Source of the DNA: Saccharum officinarum
Taxonomy: Eukaryota; Streptophyta; Magnoliopsida; Poales; Poaceae
Direction of reading: 5' to 3'
Length of the DNA: 64,000 bases
Assembly (NCBI GenBank): GCA_020631735.1
Contig: CM036209.1
Location: forward strand, 1,720,165-1,784,164
The translations under genes and the position numbers were made by a program. The notes beneath the pieces were generated by a model that was given only the letters and a program-made list of their open reading frames with translations, was not told where the DNA came from and searched no databases. This document shows, piece by piece, positions 11,257 to 22,567 of this stretch; positions within the stretch are counted from its first letter, which is position 1, and every line of letters starts with the position of its first letter.

Positions 11257-12573
11257 ATGGCGGCGCCGCGTCGACTCTCTTCGTGCTGCCTTCTCTTCGC
11301 CGTGCTTCTGGGAGCAGTGCTGGCCACCGCCACCGCCTTCTTCGACGAAGCGGCGGCTGCCGGCGTCGGGCTTGGCCACGGCGCCCGTTTCGCGCGCAAG
11401 CATGGACGTGCTGCCGCCGAGCTGCCGCAGCCGGAGCCACAACCCAAACCTGAACCTAAGCCGGAACCTCAGCCCCAGCCAGAACCTTTACCAAAACCTG
11501 AGCCTCAGCCTAAGCCCATGCCCAAACCAGAGCCAAAGCCCAAACCAGAGCCAGTGCCCAAGCCTAAGCCTGAACCCAAACCTGAACCAGAGCCTAAACC
11601 TCACCCTAAACCAGAACCAAAACCTGAGCCTGAGCCTGAGCCCAAGCCGGAACCAAAACCAGAGCCTAAGCCTAAGCCCAAGCCGGAACCAAAACCCGAA
11701 CCACTACCTAAACCAGAGCCTAAACCTGAGCCGAAACCAGAACCAAAACCCGAACCACTACCGAAACCAGAGCCTAAACCTGAGCCGAAACCAGAACCAA
11801 AACCTGAACCAATGCCGAAACCAGAGCCTAAGCCTGAGCCCAAACCAGAACCAAAACCCAAGCCTAAGCCAGAACCAAAACCCGAACCATTGCCGAAGCC
11901 TAAGCCTGAGCCTAAGCCAGAACCAAAACCCGAACCATTGCCGAAACCAGAGCCTAAGCCTGAACCCAAGCCGGAACCAAAACCTGAACCACTGCCGAAA
12001 CCAGAGCCTAAGCCTGAGCCCAAGCCAGAACCAAAACCCGAACCACTACCGAAACCAGAGCCTAAGCCAGAACCAAAACCCGAACCACTACCAAAACCAG
12101 AGCCTAAGCCAGAACCAAAACCCGAACCACTGCCGAAGCCAGAGCCCAAGCCTGGACCAAAACCCAAACCACTGCCCAAGCCTGAGCCCAAACCGAAACC
12201 AAAACCTGAACCACTACCCAAACCAGAGCCTAAGCCTAAGCCTGAACCGAAGGCAGAGCCCAAGCCTGAACCCGAACCCGAACCCAAACCAGAGCCAAAG
12301 CCTGAACCGAAACCAGAGCCTGAGCCTGAACCGAAACCCGAGCCTGAGCCGAAACCGGAACCTAAACCAGAGCCAAAGCCTAAACCGAAACCGGAGCCTA
12401 AGCCCGAACCAAAGCCAGAGCCCAAGCCAAAACCGGAACCTAAACCAAAACCAAAGCCAGAGCCCCAACCAAAGCCGGAGCCTAAGCCCCAACCAAAGCC
12501 TGAGCCCGAACCCAAGCCTGAGCCCAAACCAAAGCCCGACCCGCCGCACGTCCCACCGACAGCTGACAACTGA
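11257..12573 (+). CDS. secreted proline-rich protein with alternating X-Pro repeats (RePRP-like)
   Basis: The product has 438 residues. An N-terminal signal peptide (basic APRR, then the hydrophobic stretch [18 protein letters not shown], residues ~10-27) points to secretion. From about residue 56 to near the end almost every second residue is proline, with K, E, and less often L, Q, M or V between (units such as [10 protein letters not shown]). There is no SPPPP extensin motif and no Tyr cross-linking motif. This pattern matches the repetitive PX1PX2 proline-rich wall proteins of cereals, linked in rice to root cell elongation; the link is by composition only. The ATG at 11257 is chosen because the open frame further upstream starts at a TTG and the ATG has a good context (gccATGG). 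Single exon, with TATA box and poly(A) signal in place. The tail ends [10 protein letters not shown]. Confidence 0.9.
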   Translation: MAAPRRLSSCCLLFAVLLGAVLATATAFFDEAAAAGVGLGHGARFARKHGRAAAELPQPEPQPKPEPKPEPQPQPEPLPKPEPQPKPMPKPEPKPKPEPVPKPKPEPKPEPEPKPHPKPEPKPEPEPEPKPEPKPEPKPKPKPEPKPEPLPKPEPKPEPKPEPKPEPLPKPEPKPEPKPEPKPEPMPKPEPKPEPKPEPKPKPKPEPKPEPLPKPKPEPKPEPKPEPLPKPEPKPEPKPEPKPEPLPKPEPKPEPKPEPKPEPLPKPEPKPEPKPEPLPKPEPKPEPKPEPLPKPEPKPGPKPKPLPKPEPKPKPKPEPLPKPEPKPKPEPKAEPKPEPEPEPKPEPKPEPKPEPEPEPKPEPEPKPEPKPEPKPKPKPEPKPEPKPEPKPKPEPKPKPKPEPQPKPEPKPQPKPEPEPKPEPKPKPDPPHVPPTADN

Positions 12574-12606
12574 TGAAGAGTCCACTAGCCATTATAGCAG
12601 TATCTG

Positions 12607-12612
12607 AATAAA
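12607..12612 (+). terminator. poly(A) signal of the proline-rich protein gene
   Basis: AATAAA lies 33 nt after the stop codon, followed by T-rich sequence with TTGT elements. Confidence 0.6.
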
Positions 12613-12805
12613 ATGCCCCATGAGGCCGTAGTTGTAGCATGCATTTGTAGGTGCTAGCAGCTGCTTGTTGTACCTATTCTTTCAGTGTTTGCGTCATTTT
12701 TCTATGTAATGCTGATTACATGATTTTTAGTGCAGTTTAATTTGTTTCTTGTATACGTGTTTATGTACTCGATCGTGACTTTTTGCATATGTTTATTGTT
12801 ATGTA

Positions 12806-13059
12806 CTCTTCCGTCCACAGAAGAATGCAATTATCGTTTTCCGAGAAGTCAATCAATTTAAACTTTGACCAAAATTATATAAAAATAATAACATTGCTAA
12901 TGCAAAATTAGTATCATTAGATTAGTCATCGAATATATTTTCATAATAAATTGATCTGAAGACATAAATATTAATACTATTTACTATAGACTTAGTCAAA
13001 TTTAAACTACATTGACCAGCATAGATCCTATAATTGCATTCTTTTCTGGACAGAGAGAG
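12806..13059. mobile_element. Stowaway-type MITE
   Basis: Inverted ends CTCTTCCGTCCACAGAAGAATG and CATTCTTTTCTGGACAGAGAGAG lie between TA dinucleotides (12804-12805, 13060-13061). The AT-rich interior with TTAAACTTTGACC and TAGACTTAGTCAAATTTAAAC is typical. It lies about 200 bp past the poly(A) signal of the proline-rich protein gene. Confidence 0.85.
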
Positions 13060-15085
13060 TATGTATGTTCGTTGTCTTTTTTGGGGGGCAGCTGACTGAC
13101 AGAACCCATTGTTTCAGTACGCAAAATATAATTAAATAGAAATTTCATTCTGGTTTATATAGTACACAAAAGCAAAAAGGTGAAAAAAGGAATAAACGAA
13201 ATGTGTGCTTCATAAAGAGCTTGGACCCATTGCATCCCTTGCTTTTCTATCTCTTTGCTAACCAGTCATAAAGTCAGCCTCACTCAGTCTATGCATTTGA
13301 TTTTTTTTCTGTTTCAAAACATGACCGATACACCTCCTATATTCTCAACGCTTTGTTTCTTTGGGCACCTTGATGGCAACATTGATACCACATAAATGCA
13401 CGACGGGCTAGCAATATCGTTGGTGGTCCAAGATGATGCCCATTTTTCTTCCATTGGCCAGCTTGGTTTCACAACTAATGCAACAGGGAATTGCAAATTG
13501 GATAGATCAGCCAGCAGATATATCAGGATGTTGCTCAGCCGATTGCCACATATTTATTTGTTTTGCTTTCATATATTTTCTCTGACTTACTATGTTTCAT
13601 GTTTTCTCCTTACTTTGCACAGTGGCTTTAGGAGACCTAATTGCCAAGACCATTAGGATACACATGTTATTGGATTTTGTTGACTATAGGAATAAAATTG
13701 ACCGGGTATGAACAGATGTATATGGATGAGAACACAAATAGTAATTTTCTTAGATTCAGATAGTACTGTAGAATTAATTTTCGGGCAGGTTCAAAAATAA
13801 TTTCGATGGTCGGTTTTCTAAACTGTCTACGCCACCGATTGTAAAGATGTGACCTTTGTAGAGGCAAATGTACAACGGACCCTGGAAGTACATTTCAAGG
13901 GTGGTTCAGTTAAGCCAACCGCCCATACAATCTGTTTTTTTCAAAACCACACCAAAACTCTAACAACTAGTAGCTAAAAACAGTCCATATCCCATCCAAA
14001 CATGTGGACTAATGGTGAACCAATTTCTAGTCCACATGCGCAGCACACCTCATCAGATTTGTGCGCCCCTTGCCCGAAGGGTACATGGTCATCAAAAGCC
14101 AAAGTGTACATGGTCATCAAAGCCAGAGTCTGTGGAGGTGAGGAGGTCGAGGGGGCAAGACGAGGAGGGTAGAAATGCGAGAGAGAAGTCTGGGTTTAGG
14201 AGAGATGCATGGGCCAAGAGATGTGAGATAGATGTAGGAGAGATTGTATGCGTTAGGATTTAGAATGAGCCGGGCCTTTATTTTCATTGGCGGCCTGTTT
14301 AGTTGCTTGCCTTGAAAAATGCTAGGACATTTACAAAGGCTGAGATGTCTATGGCCGTCTCTAAAAATAGAGGGGTTATCTCTTTAAAATTAATTTGCAG
14401 TAGCTTTGCTTTGTAATATTTTCTCTACCGGTCCAACAAAACTACATACTCCTTTATTAAGCAAAAAGTTATTCATGAAGGGACACATTAGATTGATCAA
14501 TTCATTTATTTCTGGCATCATATAGCACAGAAACAATCTAAACAGAAACAATCTAATGTGCAATGAAGTAGTATGCGCTCGAACCACACTATTTTTCTTT
14601 TTTAAATGTTATATAAAATTTTTGGTGAACTAGTTCTATTTGAACACAGTAAGTCATGATTTTCTTCTAAAATATTGAATTTTGTTTGAAGAAATGTGGA
14701 ACTAGTATTTCGAAATGATGAATGAAAGACGTATAAAATCATAAAACTTACGTGATTGTTTTTCAAGGATTAGAACATACAGAAAAGGAAATAAAGAAAA
14801 ATACAAAACGCAAATCAATATGTGGGCCAAGCCTCCTAGCGTTGGAAGTTCCCGGGCCTCTCCTCCCTGCGTTAGCTTTTAGATTATTTGATTGATGGGC
14901 CGCGCGGCAGCTGGGCTCGGGGCCTTGCCGACGGGAAAGCATCATTCGCATGATTTTCAACGTACCTAGCAGCATCATATCTGTGTATTCCTCATCAATC
15001 AACAGAACAAAGTACAAAGGTTACGATGGAGAAGTTCTGAAATGGTAAACCATATATTATATATATGTCGATCTCTGAATAAAGT
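13060..15085. other. intergenic, nothing recognised
   Basis: About 2 kb of mostly AT-rich sequence with no supported gene. A short direct repeat (GTACATGGTCATCAAA) occurs at 14080 and 14105. Open frames are short and lack recognisable domains. Confidence 0.4.
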
Positions 15086-15099
15086 ACAAAGGCGAGAGC

Positions 15100-15305
15100 T
15101 ATCTTGAGGTGGATGTATAGAAAGGATGCAATTCCAACTTAAGTTTGACTATTATTTATTATATTATTAAACATGTATCATTAGATTTATCATAAGATTT
15201 ATTTATTTATTTGAAGTTCTAAATATCGATAATACTTTCTATACATTAAATTTTATTAAATTTAAATAGACTAGATATAAAATTACATTTTTTTGGGATG
15301 AAGGT
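15100..15305. mobile_element. degenerate Stowaway-like MITE
   Basis: The ends AGGATGCAATTCCAACTT and AAAATTACATTTTTTTGGGATGAAGG are weakly complementary, and the AT-rich interior resembles other Stowaway copies here. The termini have decayed. Confidence 0.4.
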
Positions 15306-15729
15306 AGTAGCTTGTTAGTTGTTAGCTTACGAGTTGAGAGCTCCTCTAGGTGTTTACACTTACTAGGGGAAGTAGTTGATAGATCTTTAGACCTGTCATG
15401 CTCCTATCATGCGCATCAAACATGAAAAGGCTGCGACTAGGCTAGAAATGCCTTTCTTTGTTCATGCACACAATTTTGATACTTTTTATTGACGACAATG
15501 GCCACTGATTATTGTTTAAACTTTCGTGCCTCTCCAGCTGTACGTTGTTAAGAATGTTCCAATCAGCTACCAAAAGAATGGCGGTGTACGTGGTTAATTT
15601 GCTCTGACAGGCCAGAGGTATATCAATAGTTGGGTAGGTTTTTAAAGTAAATTTTAAAAAGGGATCGGGAAGATTGTGATATTGACAGATAGACTGAATC
15701 TATGCAGTAGGTTGTCCATATCTGATATT

Positions 15730-16093
15730 CACTGAATCATACATACGTTCATACTCCACTGATGACGAGCATTTTCTTTCTGATAACCGTATAACTGTTC
15801 TTTTTCATTTAAGCAGCACAAGGTGTCAAACTTTAATTTGATGGCAACATCATTTTTTCCATGCTTCCTCCATCATTACAGTGTATTTTAAAAGTAACTG
15901 AATCTCCATTCACTGAATCATACGTTCATACTGCAATGATGACGAAGCATTTTCTTTTTGTCAAGCGTATCACTGTTCTTTTAAGCAGCACAAGGTGTCT
16001 ACTTCCATTTGACGGCAGCATCAGCATCAGCATCATTTTTTTTCCATACTTCCACCATCATTAGGGTTGTATTTTAAAAGTAACTGAATTGCC
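15730..16093. repeat. two-copy tandem duplication, unit 181 bp
   Basis: CACTGAATCATAC at 15730 recurs at 15911. Both copies contain ACTGTTCTTTT, AAGCAGCACAAGGTGTC and GTATTTTAAAAGTAACTGAAT. The second copy has an extra CATCAGCATCAG triplet expansion. No reading frame spans it. Confidence 0.9.
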
Positions 16094-16640
16094 ACCTAAG
16101 AATTGAAGAGACTTGTATGAATTATGAAAGCGTCCAAACACCAAATTTGTTCATATCTACAGTACGTTATAAATAAAGTCTGATTAGTTAATTAAATTTC
16201 TGAATTATTCCAACCCATGAAATTATTTCCATGTAATAAGTAAATCTTTCTACATACTAAATAGTTAAATTCCCTTTCCTAGGGTCAGGTTTCTCTCCTG
16301 ACATAGGTTCTAGTCGCATTATTTGGATATCAGATATGTATGGTGCCAGTCTGATCATGGAAATTGATCCAGGAAAGTGGACACACTTAGGTGTATTTTG
16401 TTTTAAGCAAATGCTTTAGTTATTCTATATTGTGCACATAGCTAAGAAGTTCATCAACATTGTATCTCATTTATTGGAAGTAGCGAAGTTAGAACAAATT
16501 AGAGGAATACATTTGCCTTGTGGGTTCATAGACATGTATCATATGGGGATACATATATGGTAGAATGTCGATAAATCACTGTATTTTTATTTTTAAGGGG
16601 GTGCATTTGCACTTTCTATGTATAACATACCTTCACTCCT
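16094..16640. other. intergenic, nothing recognised
   Basis: AT-rich sequence with no gene structure, RNA gene or clear terminal repeats. Confidence 0.4.
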
Positions 16641-16649
16641 GTTTATCCA

Positions 16650-17668
16650 GAAACGCTCAGCCACGGGCGTCCATCCCGTCCGTATGCGGCTCCCAGTCTA
16701 CGCAGGGGAACCGGCCTCTAAAAAAAAATACCCACTCCACTCATCTGCCCGTCGCATTGTGGCTGAGCGTTTCCGAGCCGCTCATCCATCTATCCCGTTG
16801 CGCCTCCTTCCCCCACTACGCCCCATCCCTCGTCGTGGCGTCGCGCCGTGCCATTCTCCCCACAACGCCGCACCCCATCGCTGGTTGCGCCGCGCTGGAT
16901 GACTGCGGCCGAGTGAGCAGCGGCGCTGGAGTAGCAGCAATAGGGCAGCTCAGACGGGTGCGAGCCTGGGCCGTGAGCAGGTGTTGGAGAATCGTAGGTG
17001 GGCCGTGCCGCTGCTGCACCGGCGAGATGCATGCGCCGCCAACGACCTTCCGTGCCGGCGTCGAGCTCCACAATGACGAGTGTCCATTCGTCCGAGCAGC
17101 AAGGTGACATTGTGCTAAAAGCACATGTTGCAAGCGTATGTTTCAAATGTTCAGATGTTTCATCTGGAGGTTGTAAAAGTAAATTGGGATGTAGCACATG
17201 TTGCAAGTGTTTCAGAGGTATGTTGTAAGCATCTGTTCCCAATGTTTCATATGTAGATTGCAAGCATTGTATCTAGATGTTACATATGTTTCACACATAT
17301 GTTGCAAATGATTTATCTGTATGTTCCATATATTTGCAATGGCTTTCAAATGTTTACAGGTGTTTTTACAAGTGTTTCAGACTCATGTTTCATGTGTTTC
17401 GTCTGTCTTATTTTGTATGTTGCAAGTGTTTCATCTGGATGTTTCAAAAGTAGATCGGATGTTGCACATGGGTTGCGCGTGGGAAGTGGAAGGGGCACGT
17501 GGCGCAAGTGACATCTGGGCGGCGTGCCCATGCATATGCACGCGAAACGCAGGCGTGTGTGGGCGGCGCGGGCTCCCGCGTGGACGCGCAAAACAGGGTG
17601 CAGAAACGAATTGCAGCCGCAGGCGTCCGGACGTCTGGGTGCTAGCATTGCCGCTGTTTATTACCGGG
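16650..17668. mobile_element. non-autonomous DNA element with TGTTGCAAGTGTTTCA repeats, copy 1
   Basis: A GC-rich block (16650-17100) is followed by about 400 bp of degenerate short repeats, variants of ATGTTGCAAGTGTTTCATCTGG and AAAAGTAGATCGG. It ends GCGTCCGGACGTCTGGGTGCTAGC. The copy at 56240-57170 has the same two-part structure in the opposite orientation, with the matching end GCTAGCGTCTGGACATCC. Open frames in the GC-rich part have no recognisable domain. The superfamily is not certain, and the left edge is approximate. Confidence 0.55.
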
Positions 17669-17699
17669 GCAAAAGCTATTCATTAAGAGACACATTTCC

Positions 17700-18750
17700 T
17701 TATATACTTTCAGGATGGTGGCATCGAAAAAACTGATTATAATGTCCAAATATAATAATTTTTACTTAATTTTTTAGTAATATATAAATGGATCCTATCT
17801 CAAATACTTGAGAACCTTTAATTTCCTCACGAGAAATCATACTTTGACATTTAGGTGTACCCCCGGCCATATCTGTGTGTATTTCTAGATGGTCAGGGCA
17901 TCAATCTTATTGAGGACGACATGTGATTTAAGTAATATAGTTATTGTTCCATGGGAATATATGCAAAATGCTAAGCTGTGTTTACACGTAATGATACAAG
18001 TAACTAATGTTGTTAATACTTTCTATGCATGTGCAGCATCTCAAAGCTAAGGTTCATTGGATGCGTCATTTCAATTTCTTGCCGACAACTCAATATATTC
18101 TTAGTCGTTTGAGTGCAATCAAACACTGATATGAAGAAGACGGCTAGCATATTCTTGACGTAGGTCATGTGCACTAACTTGACTAATGTTCAGTTACAAA
18201 GAAAACTATACATGTTCGTTGCTATGTGATACCCTTATCCCTCAGTTTTTAAATGCATGAAGAGTTTATTTTTAGATTAATTACATAACAGTTCTTTAAG
18301 GAGATATTATTTCACTTAAATTTACTAATTCATTTGTATAGTAAAGTTACTAATAACGTCGCCTATTAGAAACGCATCATTATTTTGTAGCCTGCAGAGG
18401 CAGGCTAGTTTGTTCCACCACGAACATTTAGTTTACCGACAAAACGGGCGTAAGGTTTAGTTTACGCACGTGTCTCAATTCCAGGGACAAAAAAATGTTC
18501 TTCTCTAGAAGCTTTATCTATCATGTTGGTTGCATCCGAGCTTTAGGTTTCAGCATTCATGTGAGCTCTTCTGCATTCACACAACTCAATATCGTTTTTT
18601 CCCTTCCTAGAGTGCATTGCATTTTTCTAAAAAGAAGAATGTGAAATCTAGGTTTTTAATGAAAGTTTACTGAATGTTTTTCTAACTGATTTGTGCACAT
18701 GCAATTTATCATCGTCATTATTTTTTCAATTAATAATGAGAATCTGCCCA
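17700..18750. other. intergenic, nothing recognised
   Basis: AT-rich sequence. No supported gene, and no clear repeat ends. Confidence 0.4.
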
Positions 18751-18754
18751 AGAA

Positions 18755-18972
18755 CAATGGTTCATGCCAAAACTTGCCACACCTAAACTTTCGGCAAACA
18801 AAGGCAACCACAAAAAGTGTGGCGAGTAAGAAAAAATTATGACGTGTGGGACATGGTGCTAATAAGAAAGTATGGCGAGTTACAGCAGCGAACCAAACAC
18901 ATGTCTAAAAAATTATGGCATGCCTAACTTGCAGCATGGCAAGTTGTGGTCAAGAACCAATCATGCCCAAAC
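18755..18972. mobile_element. MITE with GGTTC..CCA.AACTTGCCA inverted ends
   Basis: ATGGTTCATGCCAAAACTTGCCACACC at the left is matched in inverse by GCATGGCAAGTTGTGGTCAAGAACC at the right. Repeated GTGGCGAGT / ATGGCGAGT motifs lie inside. A related segment lies near 1140. Confidence 0.55.
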
Positions 18973-19130
18973 TAGTGAGATGTTATTTTCAATTCATGTG
19001 CCTGAGTTTGATGATTTTAGACTTACTGATATTCAAGGTTTGATAGGAAAGTATAAAATATCTGATGCAGTACAAACCAACACAACATACATAGTTAAGA
19101 GTTTAGATTCATGAAGTAAAATAAAATTGT

Positions 19131-19574
19131 AAGAGCATCTTGAAGAGTACCCAATCATCCTTCCCAATCCATAATTTTTTAGAAGAATGATAAAAATCCA
19201 TCTCTAACAATTTCCAAACTCACCTCCCAATCTTTTGACACTTGGGAGAAAACCACCCCTTGCGCGTAAAGTTGCGCGGACTCCAGTCGCGCGTGTCGGT
19301 CTGCCAATTAAAGGTGAAAGGGCGTGGAAAGAATAAAGAGTAGGAAAGTGTTCCTGATGCAATGTACAAGAGACAGAGAATATATAAAAGTGGTTAGAAT
19401 AATTTAGAAATAGTATAGGATTCCTGATATAAAATTGTCTTCTATATTTTAGGAGTGAATTATTGGAAACTATTGGAGATGGACTTATTTATTCCTCCCA
19501 ATACTTTTTGGCGAGTTGAAAAACTTTATAGTTTTAGAAAGAATTTCTTGGGAACTCTGGGAGATGCTCTAAGA
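19131..19574. mobile_element. MITE with AAGAGCATCT inverted ends
   Basis: Left end AAGAGCATCTTGAAGAGTACCC and right end GGGAACTCTGGGAGATGCTCTAAGA form an inverted repeat, a common type in grass genomes. Subterminal parts (CACCTCCCAATC and TCCTCCCAATAC) are also related. No coding capacity. Confidence 0.65.
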
Positions 19575-20459
19575 GATTGGCCGGAATTATTCCTTTTTCT
19601 AAAAAGAAGCAGTAAAAAGAATTATGCCTAGGACACCAGTTCGACTACAAATAGCTAGTGTTTAATTTACTTTGTTTCATGATTGTTGCAATATGTATAT
19701 GGCAAAGGGGTTGGTACAAAATAATTACAGTAGTGTCACGAACCTTAGAAGCTGGGGTAATTAACATAATTTGCTTTAACTAAAGAATATTGCGTTAAAC
19801 TGCATACGTGACATTATCGTCTCAGAAAAAGTGTGTGCGCTCAAACCACATACGGCTGTGTATATAATATGCTATTTAATCCAGAACCACGCACGGGACC
19901 ACGCAAGAAACTAGCTCGTATACGTATGTTAGGACATGAATGAACTGAAGTCACATCTATGTCCTTATTTCCCAAACGTCAGAGAGGGGGGAAAAAGCCT
20001 GAGGTGTGCGATAAACTGGGATTGATAACGTCAACAACTTTCAAAAGCAACAGCACATTCTTTCCTCCCTCCCAATTGTACATTGCATACAGTCCATCCG
20101 TTGCAGATCTTGAGAACAAATAAGGCACGCAGGTAGCTTTGACGATCTTTTTCATTGGTAATTAAATAGCTTTTTAGCCCTAAAATGGCTTGTGTACCCA
20201 CACATATCAGCTAGCCCTAAACTGACTGAGATGCGTCTTTCAGAAGATGTGCGGGGTCCTAGGGGCATCGGAGCACGGGGGCTGCGCCGCTGCGGTGGTC
20301 CTCAAGAAAGTGGTAGAGGTGGAGGGTGGCAGTGGAGATGCTCGTGGCAGCTATCCTTGAGGCGGCATGGGAAATGGGGGAGGGGGGCAACAACTTTGGT
20401 CAGGGCAGTGGTGATCGCTGGAGAAGTAGCAGCAGCGGTGGAGTAAGGGGCATGTGGTG
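19575..20459. other. intergenic, nothing recognised
   Basis: No supported gene. A GC-rich patch at 20230-20450 is open on the plus strand but lacks a recognisable domain. Confidence 0.35.
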
Positions 20460-20997
20460 GCACTACTCCACATATCATTTGTAGGGGCGGCTCCTAGTCA
20501 TTTCTAGGGGCGTTTGCCTGGCCGCCTCTACGAAAGCGCTCTACAAATCGCTGATTTGTAGGGGCAGTTTGCCAGCCGCCCTATAAATTGGATTTGTAGA
20601 GGCGGCTCTATATCCAAACCCCCAAATTTATTTTCCAGAAATCATGAATTCGGAAAAAAAATTAGCAAAAAAAATCCCATGAGGCCTCATCGGTCAGCCA
20701 CCACCTGCTCCATTGAAGTCGCAAATCGCCATTTTTTTTCGGAAATCGCACGCTTCGCGGCCGCGGGAAACTATACAAGAGATATGTAATGTGTGAACAA
20801 TGTTTATTACACCTTATTGGATAAAGAAATGACCAAAATAAAAGTTGTAGATCTTTATCATTCTACAACTTTTAGGTTCATGACTTTTTCAACTAAATCA
20901 TTTACTGTTTCAAAATGTTATTTGAAGTTGCCATTTTTTTAAATCAAATTGTAAATTGTTCAAGCAAAGTCATATGAAAAGATGACCAAAATAATAG
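20460..20997. mobile_element. CACTA (En/Spm) element end, truncated by gap
   Basis: A terminal CACTACTCC is followed by subterminal repeats in both orientations: ATTTGTAGGGGCGGCT, GCCGCCTCTACGAAAG, GATTTGTAGGGGCAG and ATTTGTAGAGGCGGC. This arrangement is characteristic of CACTA transposon ends in sorghum and its relatives. The internal part contains GTTGTAGATCTTTATCATTCTACAAC. The element runs into the gap, so its other end and any transposase are not visible. Confidence 0.7.
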
Positions 20998-21097
20998 NNN
21001 NNNNNNNNNNNNNNNNNNNNNNNNNNNNNNNNNNNNNNNNNNNNNNNNNNNNNNNNNNNNNNNNNNNNNNNNNNNNNNNNNNNNNNNNNNNNNNNNN
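20998..21097. other. assembly gap (100 N)
   Basis: Exactly 100 N. To the left is CACTA sequence and to the right the inner part of a Tekay LTR, so at least about 3.6 kb of LTR is missing or was collapsed here. Confidence 0.99.
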
Positions 21098-21343
21098 GTT
21101 TTTGAACAAGTGTTTGACCAAAATTTTGAGCTCCAAAATTTGAACTAAGGTTCCAAGTGATGTAAGAATTATGGTTGCAAGGCCTTTGATATAATGTGAT
21201 ATCATATTATTATAGTTCATTAAATATAGCATGTTTAAGCTTTTATTTTAATCAAATTATACCATTATCATACATGATTATAATGATATGAATGCTATGC
21301 AATTGCCATGCAAAAATGCATTGCGCAACACCGGAGTGTTACA
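21098..21343 (-). mobile_element. Tekay A 3' LTR, only the first 246 bp
   Basis: This segment is nearly identical to 28829-29078, the start of the element's other LTR; the differences seen are a few single-base changes and small indels such as an ATG present only in the right copy. On the minus strand it begins TGTAACACTCCGG directly after the polypurine tract. The rest is lost in the gap. Confidence 0.9.
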
Positions 21344-21357
21344 GCCCTCCCCCCTTA
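21344..21357 (-). other. polypurine tract of Tekay A
   Basis: On the minus strand TAAGGGGGGAGGGC abuts the LTR start, as expected for the plus-strand primer of a gypsy element. Confidence 0.85.
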
Positions 21358-22567
21358 TAAAAATCTCGTCCCGAGATTTGGGTTACGAACCATTTATAAT
21401 AAAAATCTTCATAAGCGTTCTTTAAGTATTCACCCGTTTCCCAAGATGCATCCCCTTCATCGTGATGACTCCATTGTATCTTTATGTTTTCACCAACTGT
21501 TTCGAGTAGCCTTTCCCTGGTATCCAAACTCGAACTGGCTGCTCACGATACACCAGATCTGACTTCAGTTTTATGCCTCGAGGTTCAATCCTTTCCTCTG
21601 GAACGCGCAAACATTTCTTGAGATGTGATACATGAAAAACTGGGAATATAGCACCCATTGACTCTGGTAAATCCAATTTGTAAGCCACAGGACCCTTCCG
21701 TTCCAGGATTTTATAAGGTCCCACAAATCTGGCGGCCAGCTTTCTGCGCACACCAAATCTTTTCTTTTTCATTGGCGTAACTTTTAGATAGACATAGTCA
21801 CCAACTTCGAACACAAGCAGTCTCCTTCTCTTATCTGCATAACTTTTCTGACGTGACTGGGCTGCTCTCATATTCTGCTGGATGATATGAACTTTCCTTT
21901 CGGCTTCTTCTACGAAGTCAATACCATAATACCTTCTTTCTCCGGGCTCAATCCAGTTTAACGGTGTTCTACACTTTCGGCCATACAGAGCCTCAAAAGG
22001 TGCCATCTTGATACTCTCTTGATAGCTGTTATTGTACGAGAACTCTGCTAATGGTAACCATGACTCCCATGAACCTCTGGAAGACAACACACAGGCTCTT
22101 AACATATCTTCTAGAACAGCATTAACTCTCTCAGTTTGACCATCTGTTTGAGGATGATAGGCAGTGCTACGAATCAGACTAGTCCCCAAACCTTTGTGCA
22201 AGTGCTCCCAAAAGTGAGCAGTGAACTGCGACCCTCTGTCAGACACTATAGTCTTTGGTATGCCATGCAACCTCACAATCTCTGCAATATACTTCTCAGC
22301 ATATTGAGGTGGTCTATATTCCGTTTTGACAGGCAAAAAGTGGGCTGTCTTAGTAAGACGATCCACAATTACCCAAATGGAATCGTGACCTTTTTGAGTA
22401 GTGGGTAGACCCGTGATAAAATCCATACTTATGTCATCCCACTTCCAACTCGGTACTGACAAAGGTTGTAGCATTCCGGCAGGCTTCATGTGAATTGCTT
22501 TTACTCTACAACATGTGTCACATCTGGCTACATACGCTGCAATTCCTTCTTCATTTTGGTCCACCAA
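21345..22567 (-). pseudogene. Tekay A integrase with chromodomain region (frameshifted)
   Basis: The frame from 22567 to 21482 carries the second half of the zinc-binding domain (CDTC), the catalytic core with D (SMDFITGLP), D (IVSDRGSQF) and E (TDGQTERVN), and the GPY/F module (RFVGPYKILERKGPVAYKLDLP) followed by FHVSHLKKCL. This is the order of Ty3-gypsy chromovirus integrases. Near 21530 the frame changes; the other frame (21527-21339) continues with LLETVGENIKIQWSHHDEGD and ASWETGEYL, which match the chromodomain region expected here in the Tekay clade (KVQWS..EATWE). A second frame change lies near 22550, at the junction with the RNase H frame. Integrase chromodomains of this group are known to guide insertion by binding methylated histone tails; whether this variant does is not known. 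Confidence 0.85.

Noticed and set aside
11601..12569. Glycine-rich protein frame (about 320 codons) on the minus strand
   Set aside because: It is the complement of the proline-rich repeat array (GSGFGSGLG repeated) with no signal peptide, promoter or poly(A) signal on that strand.
11372..12607. Asn/Ser/Leu-rich frame in the +2 frame of the proline-rich gene
   Set aside because: It arises from the same stop-free repeat read out of frame; the start lies within the true coding region.
16565..17263. Overlapping frames of 94-180 codons in the GC-rich head of the repeat element
   Set aside because: Frames overlap on both strands, are low in complexity and have no recognisable domain.
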